A DNA stretch of 64,000 bases from Burkholderia latens (GCF_001718795.1 NZ_CP013435.1:1798001-1862000), one strand, 5' to 3'. Shown: positions 44,441 through 54,256, counted from the first letter of the stretch. Program-made: numbers and translations. The notes: generated by a model from the letters alone, not told the origin.

Positions 44441-46729
44441 TCACTTGCCGGCCTTCGCCGCCCCCTTCTGCGCGGCCTTCGCGTTCATCTGCCCGAACAG
44501 CTGCGAGCACGGCACGTCGCGGTTGTTGCTCGGCGCGATCAACGGGATCAGCGCCGCGAACGGGTTGATCAGCCCGAGCCCGACCATCGCGCCGGCGCGC
44601 AGCGCGAGCGCGCCCGCCTCGACGCCAACCTTCGGATTCTTGAACGTGCCCTTCGCGTAAAGCGGCGAGCGCAGCGAAAAGATCCGGAAACCCTTCGTGT
44701 GCGGATGGATCTTCAGGTCGAGCGATTCGTCGCGCAGGTTGATCGGGCCGTCCACGTTGATCAGCGCATCGTCCGTATCGAGCGCGAAGACCTTCGGCTG
44801 GAGCAGCCCGTCGTTCGCGACGAAATCGATCGCCGCGCAATTGATGTTCACGTCGCGGGTGCCGAACAGCTTTTCGTAGACGACATTCGCGACGTTCAGG
44901 CCCGCCGCCTCCATCAGCAGGAGGCTGATGCGGCCGTCCGTGACGAGCGCCTTCACTTCGCCGGTCGACGTGGCCGCGAGCGCGGCCGGCGAATTGCCGG
45001 TCGCCGACAGCGATGCGTCGCCGTTGATCTCGCCGAGTGCAGTCTGCATGACCTTCTGCGTCGGGAACAACTGCTTGAGTTTCAGGTGGCGCGCGGTCAG
45101 CGTGAAGCGCCCCTTCAGCGGCGTGCGGCTGCCGTCGAGATGCGCATTCGTCGCAAGCGTGCCGCCCGCGACGCCGAACTGCAGCGGCTCGAGCGTCAGC
45201 ACGCCGTCCTGCAGCAGGATGTGCGTGTACAGGTTCGTGATCGGCAGTTGCGGGCTCTTGATCAGCTTGCGCCCGGTGAACTTCACGTCCGCGTCGATCG
45301 CGCTCCAGCGCTCGGTGCGGAACGCCGCAACCGGCAACACGCGGTCCGGCGGCTGGCGCGTCGTGTCGCCGCGCTTGGCCTTGCTCGCGGCTGAATCGGC
45401 GCCGATCACCGGCGCGAGGTCGGAGAACTGCAGCAGGTTCGACACGAGTTCGCCCGACAGCTTCGGCCGCGGCTCGCGCTGCGCCCACGTCAGCGTGCCC
45501 GCGAGATCGCTGCCGCCCACGCGACCGTGGAAGTTCTCGTAGCGGAACGTGCTCGCCTTCTGCTTGATCTGGCCGATCAGGCGCCCCTCGGTCGCGTACG
45601 GCGGCGTGTCGGGCAGCGTGATGCCGGTGAGCTGGTACAGATGCGACATCGACGTGCCCTGCAGCCACAGCCGCAGGTCGATCGCCGCCAGGTGCATCGG
45701 ATCGGTCAGCGTGCCGACGATCGCGAGCCGCGTGTCGCCGGCCTTCACGTCGGCCTGCAGCGGGAACGGCTGCGTCGCATTCTCGATCGCCAGCACACCG
45801 CCCACCTTGCCGGTGCCGGTGATCGGCACGTTCTTGTAGCGGCCATCGACCTTCAGGCCGAACGCGTAGATCGGGCCGGCCGGCTGCACACGCGCGGCGG
45901 CGCCCGATGCGCCGCTCGCGCCGGCGGCAGCCGCACTCGCCGATGCGGACGAAGCCGCGGCAACGGGCGCAGCGGCGGACGCGCGCGCCGACGCGGCCGC
46001 AGGCACTTCGCTCGCACCTTGCGCCGCTGACGCACCGGACGCGGCTTCCGCGTTCGCCTTCGCCGCGAGTTGCGCGGCGCCGCGCTTGCCGACACGCTGC
46101 GCCGATGCCGCACGCGACTTCTGTTCCTGCTCCTTGAGCACGTCACCGAGCGGAACCGGCTGGCCGAGCGTATCGATCCCGATCGTCAGATCGGCCTTGG
46201 TGATTGCGTCTCGATAAACGACGGTCCCCTTCGCGAACGCGAAGCTGTCGAGCCGTACTTTCCATGTCTTCGGTTGGCCCGACTGCTTGAACTGGAAGGT
46301 CCACGTGTTACGACCGTCGGCGAGCCGTTCGAGGTCGACGGCCGGGTTGACGACGTCGATCGACGGAATGACGATCTGGTGGGTGAGGAGCGGAAGAATC
46401 GCGAGATCGAAGTGCGCGGCGTCGAGCGTGACGAACTTGGAGCCCTTCGCCCAGTCGGGGTTCCCGATCTCCAGCCGGGTGGCCGAGATGCGAGGCCAGG
46501 GCACCCATGCGCGCCAGCCTGTTTCGCTCTGCGGGCGGCGCCAGTCGACCCTGAGGTCGCCGTTGATCGCAAACGGACGGCCAAGCGCGGTGCTCACATG
46601 TTCGTTGACCCACGGTTTCGCGCGGTTCCAGTCGAACGTGACAATGAAGACGCCGGCAGCGACGATGATCAGTGCGACGATACCGACGATCCATGCAGCG
46701 GTCTTGCCGATGGTTCGGGTGAGCGTCAT
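44441..46729 (-). CDS. AsmA-family membrane protein
   Basis: This 762-residue protein has one N-terminal membrane anchor (WIVGIVALIIVAAGVFIV), then the AsmA domain (VNEHVSTALGRPFAINGDLRVDW...) and a C-terminal AsmA-like repeat region (LSATGNSPAALAATSTGEVKALV). AsmA proteins lie in the periplasm and are thought to bridge or transfer phospholipids to the outer membrane. An Ala/Ser-rich insert of about 75 residues from about residue 203 is low complexity, likely disordered. The start at 46729 is divergent from fetA. Confidence 0.88.
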   Translation of the reverse strand: MTLTRTIGKTAAWIVGIVALIIVAAGVFIVTFDWNRAKPWVNEHVSTALGRPFAINGDLRVDWRRPQSETGWRAWVPWPRISATRLEIGNPDWAKGSKFVTLDAAHFDLAILPLLTHQIVIPSIDVVNPAVDLERLADGRNTWTFQFKQSGQPKTWKVRLDSFAFAKGTVVYRDAITKADLTIGIDTLGQPVPLGDVLKEQEQKSRAASAQRVGKRGAAQLAAKANAEAASGASAAQGASEVPAAASARASAAAPVAAASSASASAAAAGASGASGAAARVQPAGPIYAFGLKVDGRYKNVPITGTGKVGGVLAIENATQPFPLQADVKAGDTRLAIVGTLTDPMHLAAIDLRLWLQGTSMSHLYQLTGITLPDTPPYATEGRLIGQIKQKASTFRYENFHGRVGGSDLAGTLTWAQREPRPKLSGELVSNLLQFSDLAPVIGADSAASKAKRGDTTRQPPDRVLPVAAFRTERWSAIDADVKFTGRKLIKSPQLPITNLYTHILLQDGVLTLEPLQFGVAGGTLATNAHLDGSRTPLKGRFTLTARHLKLKQLFPTQKVMQTALGEINGDASLSATGNSPAALAATSTGEVKALVTDGRISLLLMEAAGLNVANVVYEKLFGTRDVNINCAAIDFVANDGLLQPKVFALDTDDALINVDGPINLRDESLDLKIHPHTKGFRIFSLRSPLYAKGTFKNPKVGVEAGALALRAGAMVGLGLINPFAALIPLIAPSNNRDVPCSQLFGQMNAKAAQKGAAKAGK

Positions 46730-46887
46730 GGCGGTTCCGTTGTTGTTCTGCAGAAGTTGCACGCGACATCGGGCTGTTGCATACGCGCGCGGAGCACGAA
46801 GCACGACATCGGCGGCTTTTCAATGGTTATTATGACGCACGCCGCCGCAACGCCTCGGCGCCATTAACGCTTTTTTTCATTTGTGAC

Positions 46888-47589
46888 ATGACAGCCCCCC
46901 ACGGTCTCATCGACGCACAGCGCATCACGCGCCGCGACGCACGCACCGGCAAGACCTTGCTGACGCCGACCGATTTCAGCCTTGCCGCGGGATCGCGAAT
47001 TGCTATCACGGGTCCGTCGGGCTCAGGCAAGAGCGTGCTGCTGCGCGCGCTCGCGCTGCTCGATCCGCTCGATGGCGGCCAAGTGCTGTGGCGCGGCAAG
47101 CGCATCAGGCGCGGCGCGATTCCGCGCTACCGACGCAGCATCGCGTATGTGCGCCAGCGCCCCGCTCAGATGGACGGCACCGTCGACGCGCAATTGCGCT
47201 ATCCGTACTCGCTCGCGGTCTATCGCGACGCGACGTTCGACCGCGCGCGCGTCGAAGCGCTCGCCGCGCGTGCGGGGCGCGGCGCCGATTTTCTCGACAA
47301 GCGTGCGAGCGATCTGTCGGGCGGCGAAGCGCAGATCGCCGCGCTGCTGCGCGTGCTGCAGCTTGACCCCGACGTGCTGTTGCTCGACGAGCCGACCTCC
47401 GCGCTCGATCCCGATTCCACGCGTGCGATCGAAGCGCTCGTCGACGCATGGTTCGACGCAGCATCCGATGCGCGTGCATACATGTGGATCTCCCACGATC
47501 CGGCGCAGGCCGCGCGGATCGCGACGACGCGGCTCGTGATGCAGGCCGGCGTGCTGCAAGCCGCAGCCTCGACGGAGGGTGCGCAATGA
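46888..47589 (+). CDS. fetA: FetA-type ABC transporter ATP-binding protein
   Basis: This 233-residue ATPase has Walker A GPSGSGKSV, the signature DLSGGEAQIAALLRVLQL and Walker [13 protein letters not shown]. It pairs with the UPF0014/FetB permease downstream (4-base overlap). In E. coli FetAB exports iron and confers oxidative stress resistance. The order and overlap match. The start ATG lies in TTGTGACATG, no strong ribosome-binding site. Confidence 0.88.
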   Translation: MTAPHGLIDAQRITRRDARTGKTLLTPTDFSLAAGSRIAITGPSGSGKSVLLRALALLDPLDGGQVLWRGKRIRRGAIPRYRRSIAYVRQRPAQMDGTVDAQLRYPYSLAVYRDATFDRARVEALAARAGRGADFLDKRASDLSGGEAQIAALLRVLQLDPDVLLLDEPTSALDPDSTRAIEALVDAWFDAASDARAYMWISHDPAQAARIATTRLVMQAGVLQAAASTEGAQ

Positions 47590-48389
47590 GCCCAGCGCTG
47601 CAGGATCTGAGCCTCGTCGACGTCGGGATCGCCGCCGCGCTCGTCGCGGTGAATGGCGCGATCTCGGCCGCGCTGTCGCTCGGCCTCGGTCGCCAGCTCG
47701 CGCTGGCCGCCGTGCGCACCGTCGTGCAGTTGCTCGCGATCGGTTACGTCCTCGGCTGGGTGTTCGGCCATCCGCACTGGACGGTCGTGCTGCCGCTCAC
47801 CGCACTGATGACGCTGATCGCAGGTTTCGCGGGCGCCGCGCGCGGCAAGCACGCGTACCGCGGGCAGCGCATCGACAGCATCGCGTCGATCTGGGTCAGC
47901 AGCTGGCTCGTCGCGGCGATCGGCCTGTTCGTCGTGATCCGCATTCACCCGTGGTACGAACCGCAATACGCGATCCCGATTCTGGGGATGATTCTCGGCA
48001 ATACGCTTACCGGCGTGGCGCTCGGCGTCGAACGGATGATGGACGAGCTCACCGCGCGGCGCGACCGTGTCGAGACCGCACTCGCACTCGGCGCGACGCG
48101 CTGGGAAGCCGCGCAGGACGCCGCGCGTCAGGCCGTGCGCGCGGGCATGCTGCCGACGTTGAATCAGATGGCCGTCGTCGGCGTCGTAAGTCTGCCGGGG
48201 ATGATGACCGGCCAGGTGCTGGCCGGCCAGTCGCCGCTGCAGGCCGTGCGCTATCAGATCGTGATCATGTTCCTGATCGCCGCGGCGTCGGCGCTCGGCA
48301 CCGTCGGCGCGGTACTGATGACGTATCGCCGGCTGTTCTCGGCCGATCACCGGTTTCTTGCCGCGCGGCTCGAGGAACGCACGCGCTGA
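47586..48389 (+). CDS. fetB: FetB-type ABC transporter permease (UPF0014)
   Basis: This 267-residue membrane protein has about seven hydrophobic segments. Family motifs are LGRQLALAAVRTVVQLLAIGYVL near residue 34, ILGMILGNTLTGVALGVERM around 133 and SLPGMMTGQVLAGQSPLQAVRYQI around 202, the last being the signature of UPF0014. With FetA it forms the putative iron exporter. Confidence 0.9.
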   Translation: MSPALQDLSLVDVGIAAALVAVNGAISAALSLGLGRQLALAAVRTVVQLLAIGYVLGWVFGHPHWTVVLPLTALMTLIAGFAGAARGKHAYRGQRIDSIASIWVSSWLVAAIGLFVVIRIHPWYEPQYAIPILGMILGNTLTGVALGVERMMDELTARRDRVETALALGATRWEAAQDAARQAVRAGMLPTLNQMAVVGVVSLPGMMTGQVLAGQSPLQAVRYQIVIMFLIAAASALGTVGAVLMTYRRLFSADHRFLAARLEERTR

Positions 48390-48509
48390 CGCGCGACGCC
48401 GCGGCGCATGCGGCGTACGGGCAGTGCGCCGTCGGCGCGCGGTGCCGCGTTTGCCGACGGCCCCGCGCAACATACGGCTCGTCCCGATACTCGTTGCGCG
48501 CGCACCGGC

Positions 48510-49061
48510 TCAGTGCTTGATCGACACGGTCACCTTCGTGCCGTCGCTCATCGTGACCGATTTCGACCCGCCATTCGTCGAAATCGACACCCACTTGACC
48601 TGGCTCACCGACACGACGTCCGGACACTGCAGCGTCTTGCCACCCGCGCTCACGTTGCGTGTGCCTTTCGGCGCGGCGGCCTGGAAGCTCAGTTGCACGT
48701 TCGCGATCCCCTTCGCGTCGACCGACGGCGCGAGCCGCACCTGGGTCTGGCGCACCATCGCGCCGTTCTCGTCGCGCGGCAGGCTGTCGGCGCTCGGGCA
48801 ACCGTCCTGCATCGCGACCGCACCGCCCGGCGGCACCGACTTCCAGTTGAAGTCGTCCGTCTCGCCCGAGCGGATCTTGCGCGTCTCCTGCATATTGCCG
48901 AAGGTCTTCGAATCGACCTTGACCGTGTATTCGAGCTGCCCCGTCCCGCCGCCCTTCAGGCTGCCTTTGACCGGCGGCGCCGCGAATACGCTTGCGCTTA
49001 CGCATGCCGCCGCGAACACGGCCGACCACGATACGGCGACTGACAAGCTGCGTTGGCTCAT
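48510..49061 (-). CDS. Secreted conserved protein (DUF6013-like)
   Basis: This 183-residue protein has a signal peptide (ends ASVFA, about 27 residues) and a beta-rich mature part with two cysteines (QDGCPSADSLPRDE, GKTLQCPDV), likely forming a disulfide. It ends GTKVTVSIKH. I recognise it as the Burkholderia DUF6013-like type but cannot confirm. Function unknown; periplasmic or secreted. Ribosome-binding site AAGGAGGTCAGC precedes the ATG. Confidence 0.65.
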   Translation of the reverse strand: MSQRSLSVAVSWSAVFAAACVSASVFAAPPVKGSLKGGGTGQLEYTVKVDSKTFGNMQETRKIRSGETDDFNWKSVPPGGAVAMQDGCPSADSLPRDENGAMVRQTQVRLAPSVDAKGIANVQLSFQAAAPKGTRNVSAGGKTLQCPDVVSVSQVKWVSISTNGGSKSVTMSDGTKVTVSIKH

Positions 49062-49221
49062 GCTGACCTCCTTGTAATGCGGCGGCACGCGCGTGCCGCG
49101 CGGTTTTCGATGCATGATGCGTTGCCAGTCTACCGCCAAGCGGCATGCAATGCGCCGCAAACGCATCGGGTGTTACCCCGCTTGCGTTCGCGGCCGCGCA
49201 TCCCGTACGCGCGATGCCCGA

Positions 49222-50238
49222 TCAGAAGCCGCTCAGCACCAGCTTGCCGATCGCGCGCCCGGCCTCGAGCATCTGATGCGCGCGCCGCACGTTCGCCGCG
49301 TTGATCGTGCCGAGCTGTTCGCCGAGCGTCGTGCGCAGCGTGCCGTCGTCCACGAGCCGCGCGACCTCGGTGAGGATCTTGTGCTGCTCGATCATGTCCG
49401 GCGTCTCGAACATCGCGCGCGTGAACATGAACTCCCAGTGGAACGCGGCGCTCTTCGCCTTCAGCAGTTCGACCGGGACCGGCTTCGCGTTCTCGACGAT
49501 CGTGCAGATGCCGCCCTGCGGCCGGACGACTTCCGCCGCGGCAGGGAAATGACGGTCCGTGTCGTTGAAGATCAGCACGTAATCGACGTTCGGATGACCG
49601 ATGTCACGCAATTGCGCGGGCAGGTCGCCGAAGTGGTCGACCACGTCGTCCGCACCGAGCGCACGCACCCATTCGGCCGATGCGGGCCGCGACGCGGTCG
49701 CGATCACGCGCAGCTTCCCGAGCGTCTTCGCGAGCTGGATCGCGATCGAGCCGACGCCGCCCGCCCCGCCGATGATCAGCACCGACTTGCCCGCATCGGC
49801 GCCCTGCGGCGACACGCGCAGCCGGTCGAACAGCGCCTCCCACGCGGTCAGCGCGGTGAGCGGCAGCGCGGCCGACGCCGCAAAATCCAGCGTGCGCGGC
49901 TTGTGCGCGGCGATCCGCTCGTCGACCGCATGGAATTCGCTGTTCGCGCCGGCGCGCGTGATGCTGCCCGCGTAGAACACCGCGTCGCCCGGCCGGAACA
50001 GCGTGACGTCGGCGCCCACCGCGACGACCGTGCCGGCAGCATCCCAGCCCAGCACGCGCGGGCTCTCCTCGACCTGCGGCTTCGGCGCGCGGACCTTGGT
50101 GTCGACCGGGTTCACGGAAATCGCCTCGACCTTCACGAGCAGGTCGCGCGGGCCGGGCTCGGGTTGCGGCACGTCGACGTCGAGCAGCGCTTGCGGGTCG
50201 TCGATCGGCAGGTAACGGGTCAGTCCAACTGCTTTCAT
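49222..50238 (-). CDS. Zinc-binding alcohol dehydrogenase/quinone oxidoreductase-like
   Basis: This 338-residue medium-chain reductase of the quinone-oxidoreductase branch has a Rossmann motif IIGGAGGVGSIAIQLAKTLG around residue 152. It has EAISVNPVDTKVRAPKPQ near 37 and no structural zinc cysteines, typical of the zinc-independent NADPH:quinone/enone reductases. The start at 50238 (MKAVGLTRYL) has GGAGCTACC nearby. Divergent from a LysR regulator with a perfect palindrome between. Confidence 0.88.
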   Translation of the reverse strand: MKAVGLTRYLPIDDPQALLDVDVPQPEPGPRDLLVKVEAISVNPVDTKVRAPKPQVEESPRVLGWDAAGTVVAVGADVTLFRPGDAVFYAGSITRAGANSEFHAVDERIAAHKPRTLDFAASAALPLTALTAWEALFDRLRVSPQGADAGKSVLIIGGAGGVGSIAIQLAKTLGKLRVIATASRPASAEWVRALGADDVVDHFGDLPAQLRDIGHPNVDYVLIFNDTDRHFPAAAEVVRPQGGICTIVENAKPVPVELLKAKSAAFHWEFMFTRAMFETPDMIEQHKILTEVARLVDDGTLRTTLGEQLGTINAANVRRAHQMLEAGRAIGKLVLSGF

Positions 50239-50337
50239 AACGGTAGCTCCTATCGTGTCCAGGAAATTCGGTCGGGCCGCGGCGCAGCCCATGAACGCCA
50301 TCGTATGGCGCCCGATCCTTCGAGAAAACCGCTATAT

Positions 50338-50358
50338 TTCCTGAAACATTTTCAGGAA
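50338..50358. promoter_or_regulatory. Perfect palindrome, putative LysR operator
   Basis: TTCCTGAAA (50338-50346) and TTTCAGGAA (50350-50358) form a perfect inverted repeat around CAT. It lies 10 bases before the LysR ATG and about 100 bases upstream of the reductase start, so the LysR protein probably binds it to control both. The CTATAT just left may be the -10 of the LysR gene. Confidence 0.65.
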
Positions 50359-50368
50359 TCTCAGAATA

Positions 50369-51310
50369 ATGACATCCGACCCAATCCCCGCTCCCGACAA
50401 GCCGCTGGACCTGCTGGACGTCGGCCTGTTCGTTCGCGCCGCGCTGCTCGCGAACGTGAGCGCGGCCGGACGCGAGTATGGCGTGTCGGCCGCGGTCGCG
50501 AGCGCGCGTATCGCGCAGCTCGAGCGCCAGCTCGGCGCACGATTGCTGCATCGCACCACGCGCCGGATCTCTCTCACCCAGGACGGAGAGGTGTTCATGG
50601 CTCGCGCCGAGGCGCTGCTGTCGGCCGCCGATGCGGCGCGCGCGTCCGTCGGCCATGGCCGCAGCGAGCCGTATGGCCGGCTGAAGGTGTCGATGTCGTC
50701 GTCGTTCGGCCGCCAGCACGTCGCGCCGGTGATTCCGGCATTTCTGCGCCGCTATCCGTCCGTATCGCTCGATCTGCGTCTTTCCGACGAGATCGTCGAT
50801 CTCGTCGACGACGGCTACGACGTCGCGATTCGCCTCGGCGCGCTGAAGGATTCGACGCTCGTGGCGCGCAAGCTGGCCACGAACCGGCGCGTGGTGTGCT
50901 GCTCGCCCTCGTATCTCGCGGAGCGCGGCACGCCGCGGCATCCGGCCGATCTCGCGCAGCACGAATGCGTGATCCTCGGCGACCAGCGCGACTGGTCGTT
51001 CGTTACGCCGCAAGGCCGGCTCACGGTACGCGTGAGCGGCCGGCTCGTTGCAAGCAACGGCGAGGCGATCCGCGAGGCGCTCGTCGACGGCTTCGGCATC
51101 GCGATCAAGTCGACCTGGGACGTCGGCCCGCAGCTCGCGAGCGGCGCGCTCGTCACCGTGCTCGACGATTACCCGTTCGCGGACGACGTCGCGATCTGGG
51201 CCGTCTATCCGAGCCGTGCGCACGTGCCGCTGAAGACGCTCGCGTTCATTGCGTTCCTGGCTGAACACTTCGGCGATCCGCCTTACTGGGATCGCGTGCA
51301 TACACGCTGA
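50369..51310 (+). CDS. LysR-family transcriptional regulator
   Basis: This 313-residue protein has the LysR helix-turn-helix (LFVRAALLANVSAAGREYGVS, ASARIAQLERQLGARLLHRTTRR) and the PBP2 domain with GRLKVSMSSSFGRQHVAPVI from about residue 103. It is of the CrgA-like branch, often controlling divergent oxidoreductase genes. The adjacent quinone-reductase-like gene is the likely target. Confidence 0.9.
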   Translation: MTSDPIPAPDKPLDLLDVGLFVRAALLANVSAAGREYGVSAAVASARIAQLERQLGARLLHRTTRRISLTQDGEVFMARAEALLSAADAARASVGHGRSEPYGRLKVSMSSSFGRQHVAPVIPAFLRRYPSVSLDLRLSDEIVDLVDDGYDVAIRLGALKDSTLVARKLATNRRVVCCSPSYLAERGTPRHPADLAQHECVILGDQRDWSFVTPQGRLTVRVSGRLVASNGEAIREALVDGFGIAIKSTWDVGPQLASGALVTVLDDYPFADDVAIWAVYPSRAHVPLKTLAFIAFLAEHFGDPPYWDRVHTR

Positions 51311-51496
51311 CCGACGTCCGCGAACCGGCGCTGTCGGCGGCGTACGCCGCGCCGCCACGGCGTTCCGGTCGCGCTCGGACAGCAACGGGCTACAATGGCG
51401 CGTTCGCGACGCAACGGCCGAAGGCCGGACAGGCCGTGCCCGCACACGGCCGCCAGCGGCCGCACCCGCGTTTCATTCGCTTCCAATCATTCCGTC

Positions 51497-52342
51497 ATGA
51501 CCCACAATCTCGTCATCCAGAGTCTCGCGCCGCTGTCGGACGCGCATCACAAACCGCTGCTTGCGCTGTCGCGCGGCTCCCGTATCGTGCAGACCGACGA
51601 GCACGCACTGCGCATCGAAAACGCGAACCCGGCGCAGCGCCTCGACATCGATGCGTACTGCGGCACGCATGCGCTCGACTTCGGCTTCGTCGAGGCCGGC
51701 CGGACGCTCGCCGATTTCGGACTCGTCGTAATGGACATGGATTCGACGCTGATCACGATCGAATGCATCGACGAAATCGCCGATTTCTGCGGGCTGAAGA
51801 CCCAGGTTGCGGAGATCACCGAAGCATCGATGCGCGGTGAAATCCGCGATTTCAACGAAAGCCTCACGCGCCGCGTCGCGCTGCTCGCGGGGCTCGACGC
51901 TCGGGCGCTCGAGCGCGTGTACGAGGAGCGGCTGCAGTTGTCGCCGGGCGCGGAGACGATGCTCGCGGGCGTGAGGGCCGCCGGCCTGAAGACGCTGCTC
52001 GTATCGGGCGGCTTCACGTTCTTCACCGAGCGCCTGCAGGCACGTCTCGGCCTCGACTATGCACACGCGAACACGCTTGAAATCGTCGACGGCAAGCTGA
52101 CCGGCAAGGTGCTCGGCGAGATCGTCAACGCGGACGTGAAGGCGCGCATGCTGCGCGACACGTGCGCATCGCTCGGCATCGCGCCGAGCCGCGCGATCGC
52201 GATGGGCGACGGGTCAAACGACCTGAAGATGATGGCCGAAGCCGGATTGTCGGTCGCGTTCCACGCGAAGCCGGTCGTGCGCGACGCGGCAACCGTCGCG
52301 TTCGACCACGTCGGCCTCGACGGCCTGCTGCGGCTGTTCTGA
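51497..52342 (+). CDS. serB: Phosphoserine phosphatase
   Basis: This 281-residue HAD-family phosphatase has DMDSTLITIE (D80 nucleophile, D82 acid), the cap, LLVSGGFTFFTERL (motif II Ser), and AMGDGSNDLKMM (motif IV Asp residues). It removes phosphate from L-phosphoserine in the last step of serine biosynthesis. The N-terminal 75 residues are an ACT-like extension. The start at 51497 is at MTHNLVIQSL; longer frames lack the motif. Confidence 0.93.
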   Translation: MTHNLVIQSLAPLSDAHHKPLLALSRGSRIVQTDEHALRIENANPAQRLDIDAYCGTHALDFGFVEAGRTLADFGLVVMDMDSTLITIECIDEIADFCGLKTQVAEITEASMRGEIRDFNESLTRRVALLAGLDARALERVYEERLQLSPGAETMLAGVRAAGLKTLLVSGGFTFFTERLQARLGLDYAHANTLEIVDGKLTGKVLGEIVNADVKARMLRDTCASLGIAPSRAIAMGDGSNDLKMMAEAGLSVAFHAKPVVRDAATVAFDHVGLDGLLRLF

Positions 52343-52363
52343 TCCGCGCCACTCCGCCAATGA

Positions 52364-52406
52364 AAACGCCGGCGCGATGTCCAATCGCGCCGGCGTTTCG
52401 TTTTTC
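52364..52406 (+). terminator. Terminator of serB (and metC)
   Basis: AAACGCCGGCGCGA (52364-52377) pairs perfectly with TCGCGCCGGCGTTT (52385-52398); a T-rich tract follows on the plus strand and an A-run precedes it, so it can stop both convergent genes. Confidence 0.85.
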
Positions 52407-52418
52407 CGCTTCGGTCGG

Positions 52419-53603
52419 TTATCGGCCCAGCGTGGCCTGCATCGCGCGCTCGATGTCCGCGCGAAGATCGCTTTCGTCCTCGAGACCGACGTAGAAGCGC
52501 ACCAGCGTGCCGCGATGCGGCCAGTCCGTGCGCATCGACGCAACGTCGTACGGCATCGCGAGGCTGCACGCGCCGCCCCAGCTCCAGCCGATCGCAAACA
52601 ACTCGAGCGCCTCGACGAAGCGATCGATCTGCTCGCTGCTGTAGCGTTCGTCGAACACCACCGAGAACAGCCCGCCCGCACCGGTGAAGTCGCGTACGAA
52701 CGATTCATGGCCCGGGCAGTCCGGCAGTTGCGGGTGCAGCACCGTTGCGATCTCCGGACGCGTCTTCAGCCATTGCGCAAGTGCAAGCGCGCTCTTGCCG
52801 TGCGCGTCGAAGCGCACCTGCATGCTCGGCAGGCTGCGCATCACGAGCGAGCAATCGTCGACCGACACGCCGATCCCGCAGCGCATCCGCGCAAGCTTCA
52901 GTTGCGCGTGCAGCTCCGCGTTTGCCGTTATCGTCGCACCCATCAGCAAATCGCTGCCGCCCGACTGGTACTTGGTCAGCGCCTGCACCGAGATGTCCAC
53001 GCCGTGCTCGAACGGCTTGAACGCGAGCCCGGCCGAATACGTGTTATCGATTGCGGTGACGATGCCGCGCGCCCGCGCGGCCGTCGTGATCGCTCGTACG
53101 TCGGGTACTTCCATCGTCACCGAGCCCGGCGCCTCGATCCAGATCAGCCGCGTGTTCGGCTGGATCAGGTCGGCAATCCCGGCGCTGACCAGCGGATCGT
53201 AGAAGCGCACGGTAATGCCGAAATCCTTCGCGAGCCAGTTGCCGAAGTCGGCGTTCGGACCATAAACGTTGTGCGGGATCAACACGTCGTCGCCCGCCTT
53301 CACGAGCCCGAAGTAGACGTTCGAGATGGCCGCAAGGCCCGACGGTTGCAGCAGTGCGTGCGTACCGCCCTCGATCTCGGCGAGCCGTTGCGCGAGCGCG
53401 AGCGACGTCGGCGTCGCATGCAGACCGTAGCGCCACTGGTTGTCGTTGTGCCACACGAGCGCGCGCATCGTCGCGAGATCGGGGAACACGACCGTCGACG
53501 CACGCGCGACCGGCGGCACGAACGAACGGAAGCCTTCCGGAATGACGTCGTCGGGTTGAACGATGCGGGTTTGCAGCGCGCGCTTCGGGGCGGATTGAGT
53601 CAT
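52419..53603 (-). CDS. metC: Cystathionine beta-lyase-type PLP enzyme
   Basis: This 394-residue Cys/Met metabolism PLP enzyme has RYGLHATPTSLALAQRLAEIEGG around residue 58, DNTYSAGLAFKPFEHGVDISVQALTKYQSGGSD (PLP-binding Lys211) and the C-terminal EALELFAIGWSWGGACSL. Start and length match cystathionine beta-lyase (MetC); cystathionine gamma-lyase/synthase or methionine gamma-lyase cannot be excluded by eye. It converges on serB. Confidence 0.85.
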   Translation of the reverse strand: MTQSAPKRALQTRIVQPDDVIPEGFRSFVPPVARASTVVFPDLATMRALVWHNDNQWRYGLHATPTSLALAQRLAEIEGGTHALLQPSGLAAISNVYFGLVKAGDDVLIPHNVYGPNADFGNWLAKDFGITVRFYDPLVSAGIADLIQPNTRLIWIEAPGSVTMEVPDVRAITTAARARGIVTAIDNTYSAGLAFKPFEHGVDISVQALTKYQSGGSDLLMGATITANAELHAQLKLARMRCGIGVSVDDCSLVMRSLPSMQVRFDAHGKSALALAQWLKTRPEIATVLHPQLPDCPGHESFVRDFTGAGGLFSVVFDERYSSEQIDRFVEALELFAIGWSWGGACSLAMPYDVASMRTDWPHRGTLVRFYVGLEDESDLRADIERAMQATLGR

Positions 53604-53713
53604 GGCAGGAGGCCGTGGCTAGGCCGTTCGGTTGCGGAAGATGTCGTTAGATTAGCCAAAAACGGCGCGCTTGGCCCGGTACAATGCGCGGCGCCTGCAC
53701 CAAGCCAGCGCGC

Positions 53714-54256
53714 TCAGTCGTCGGTACGCAGGTTGACCAGGCCGCCGACCGTCTCGATTTCCTGCACGCGGCCGTCGCGAACGTGCAGCGCGGCGCGTTT
53801 GCCAGGCGCCGGCCGCAGCACGACCGGTTGCGGATCCGATTCATCCGAATTCATCCGGTCGGCCTTCAACCCGCCCGTCGAATCGAAGCGGCCGATCCAC
53901 ACGCCCGTGATGTTCGTGCCGTCGTTCGACTCCTCGATTTCGAGCGTGTCGCCATCGCGATCGCCGGCGAGCAGGATCACCTCGCCCGTATCGGCAAACT
54001 GGTATTCGCCGTGCACGCCCTCTTCGTCCGTCTTCGGCCCGAGATGCACGACGATCGGCCGGTCGCCGAGCGTGCCCTCGTAGCGCGGCAGGCGCGCGAA
54101 TTCAGGATTCGGCCGCAGCGGCCGCGCCGGTGCCGCGTCATCCTGCTGCACACCCGGCGCAGCGGCCTGCGCCGCGGCCACGCCGGGCACCGCCAGAGCT
54201 GCCGCCAGTGCGCCGGCGATCACCAGCGCACGTTGCCATTCCGAATATCCACCCAC
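53714..54256 (-). CDS. Hypothetical secreted protein
   Basis: This 180-residue protein has a hydrophobic leader ALVIAGALAAALAVPGVAAAQ and a mature part with repeated acidic segments (GEVILLAGDRDGDTLEIEES, SNDGTNITGVWIGRF) that could bind calcium or form a small beta sheet. Start is GTG at 54256 with GGGAGCA upstream; an ATG 96 bases before it lacks a leader at the right place. Function unknown. Confidence 0.65.
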   Translation of the reverse strand: MGGYSEWQRALVIAGALAAALAVPGVAAAQAAAPGVQQDDAAPARPLRPNPEFARLPRYEGTLGDRPIVVHLGPKTDEEGVHGEYQFADTGEVILLAGDRDGDTLEIEESNDGTNITGVWIGRFDSTGGLKADRMNSDESDPQPVVLRPAPGKRAALHVRDGRVQEIETVGGLVNLRTDD

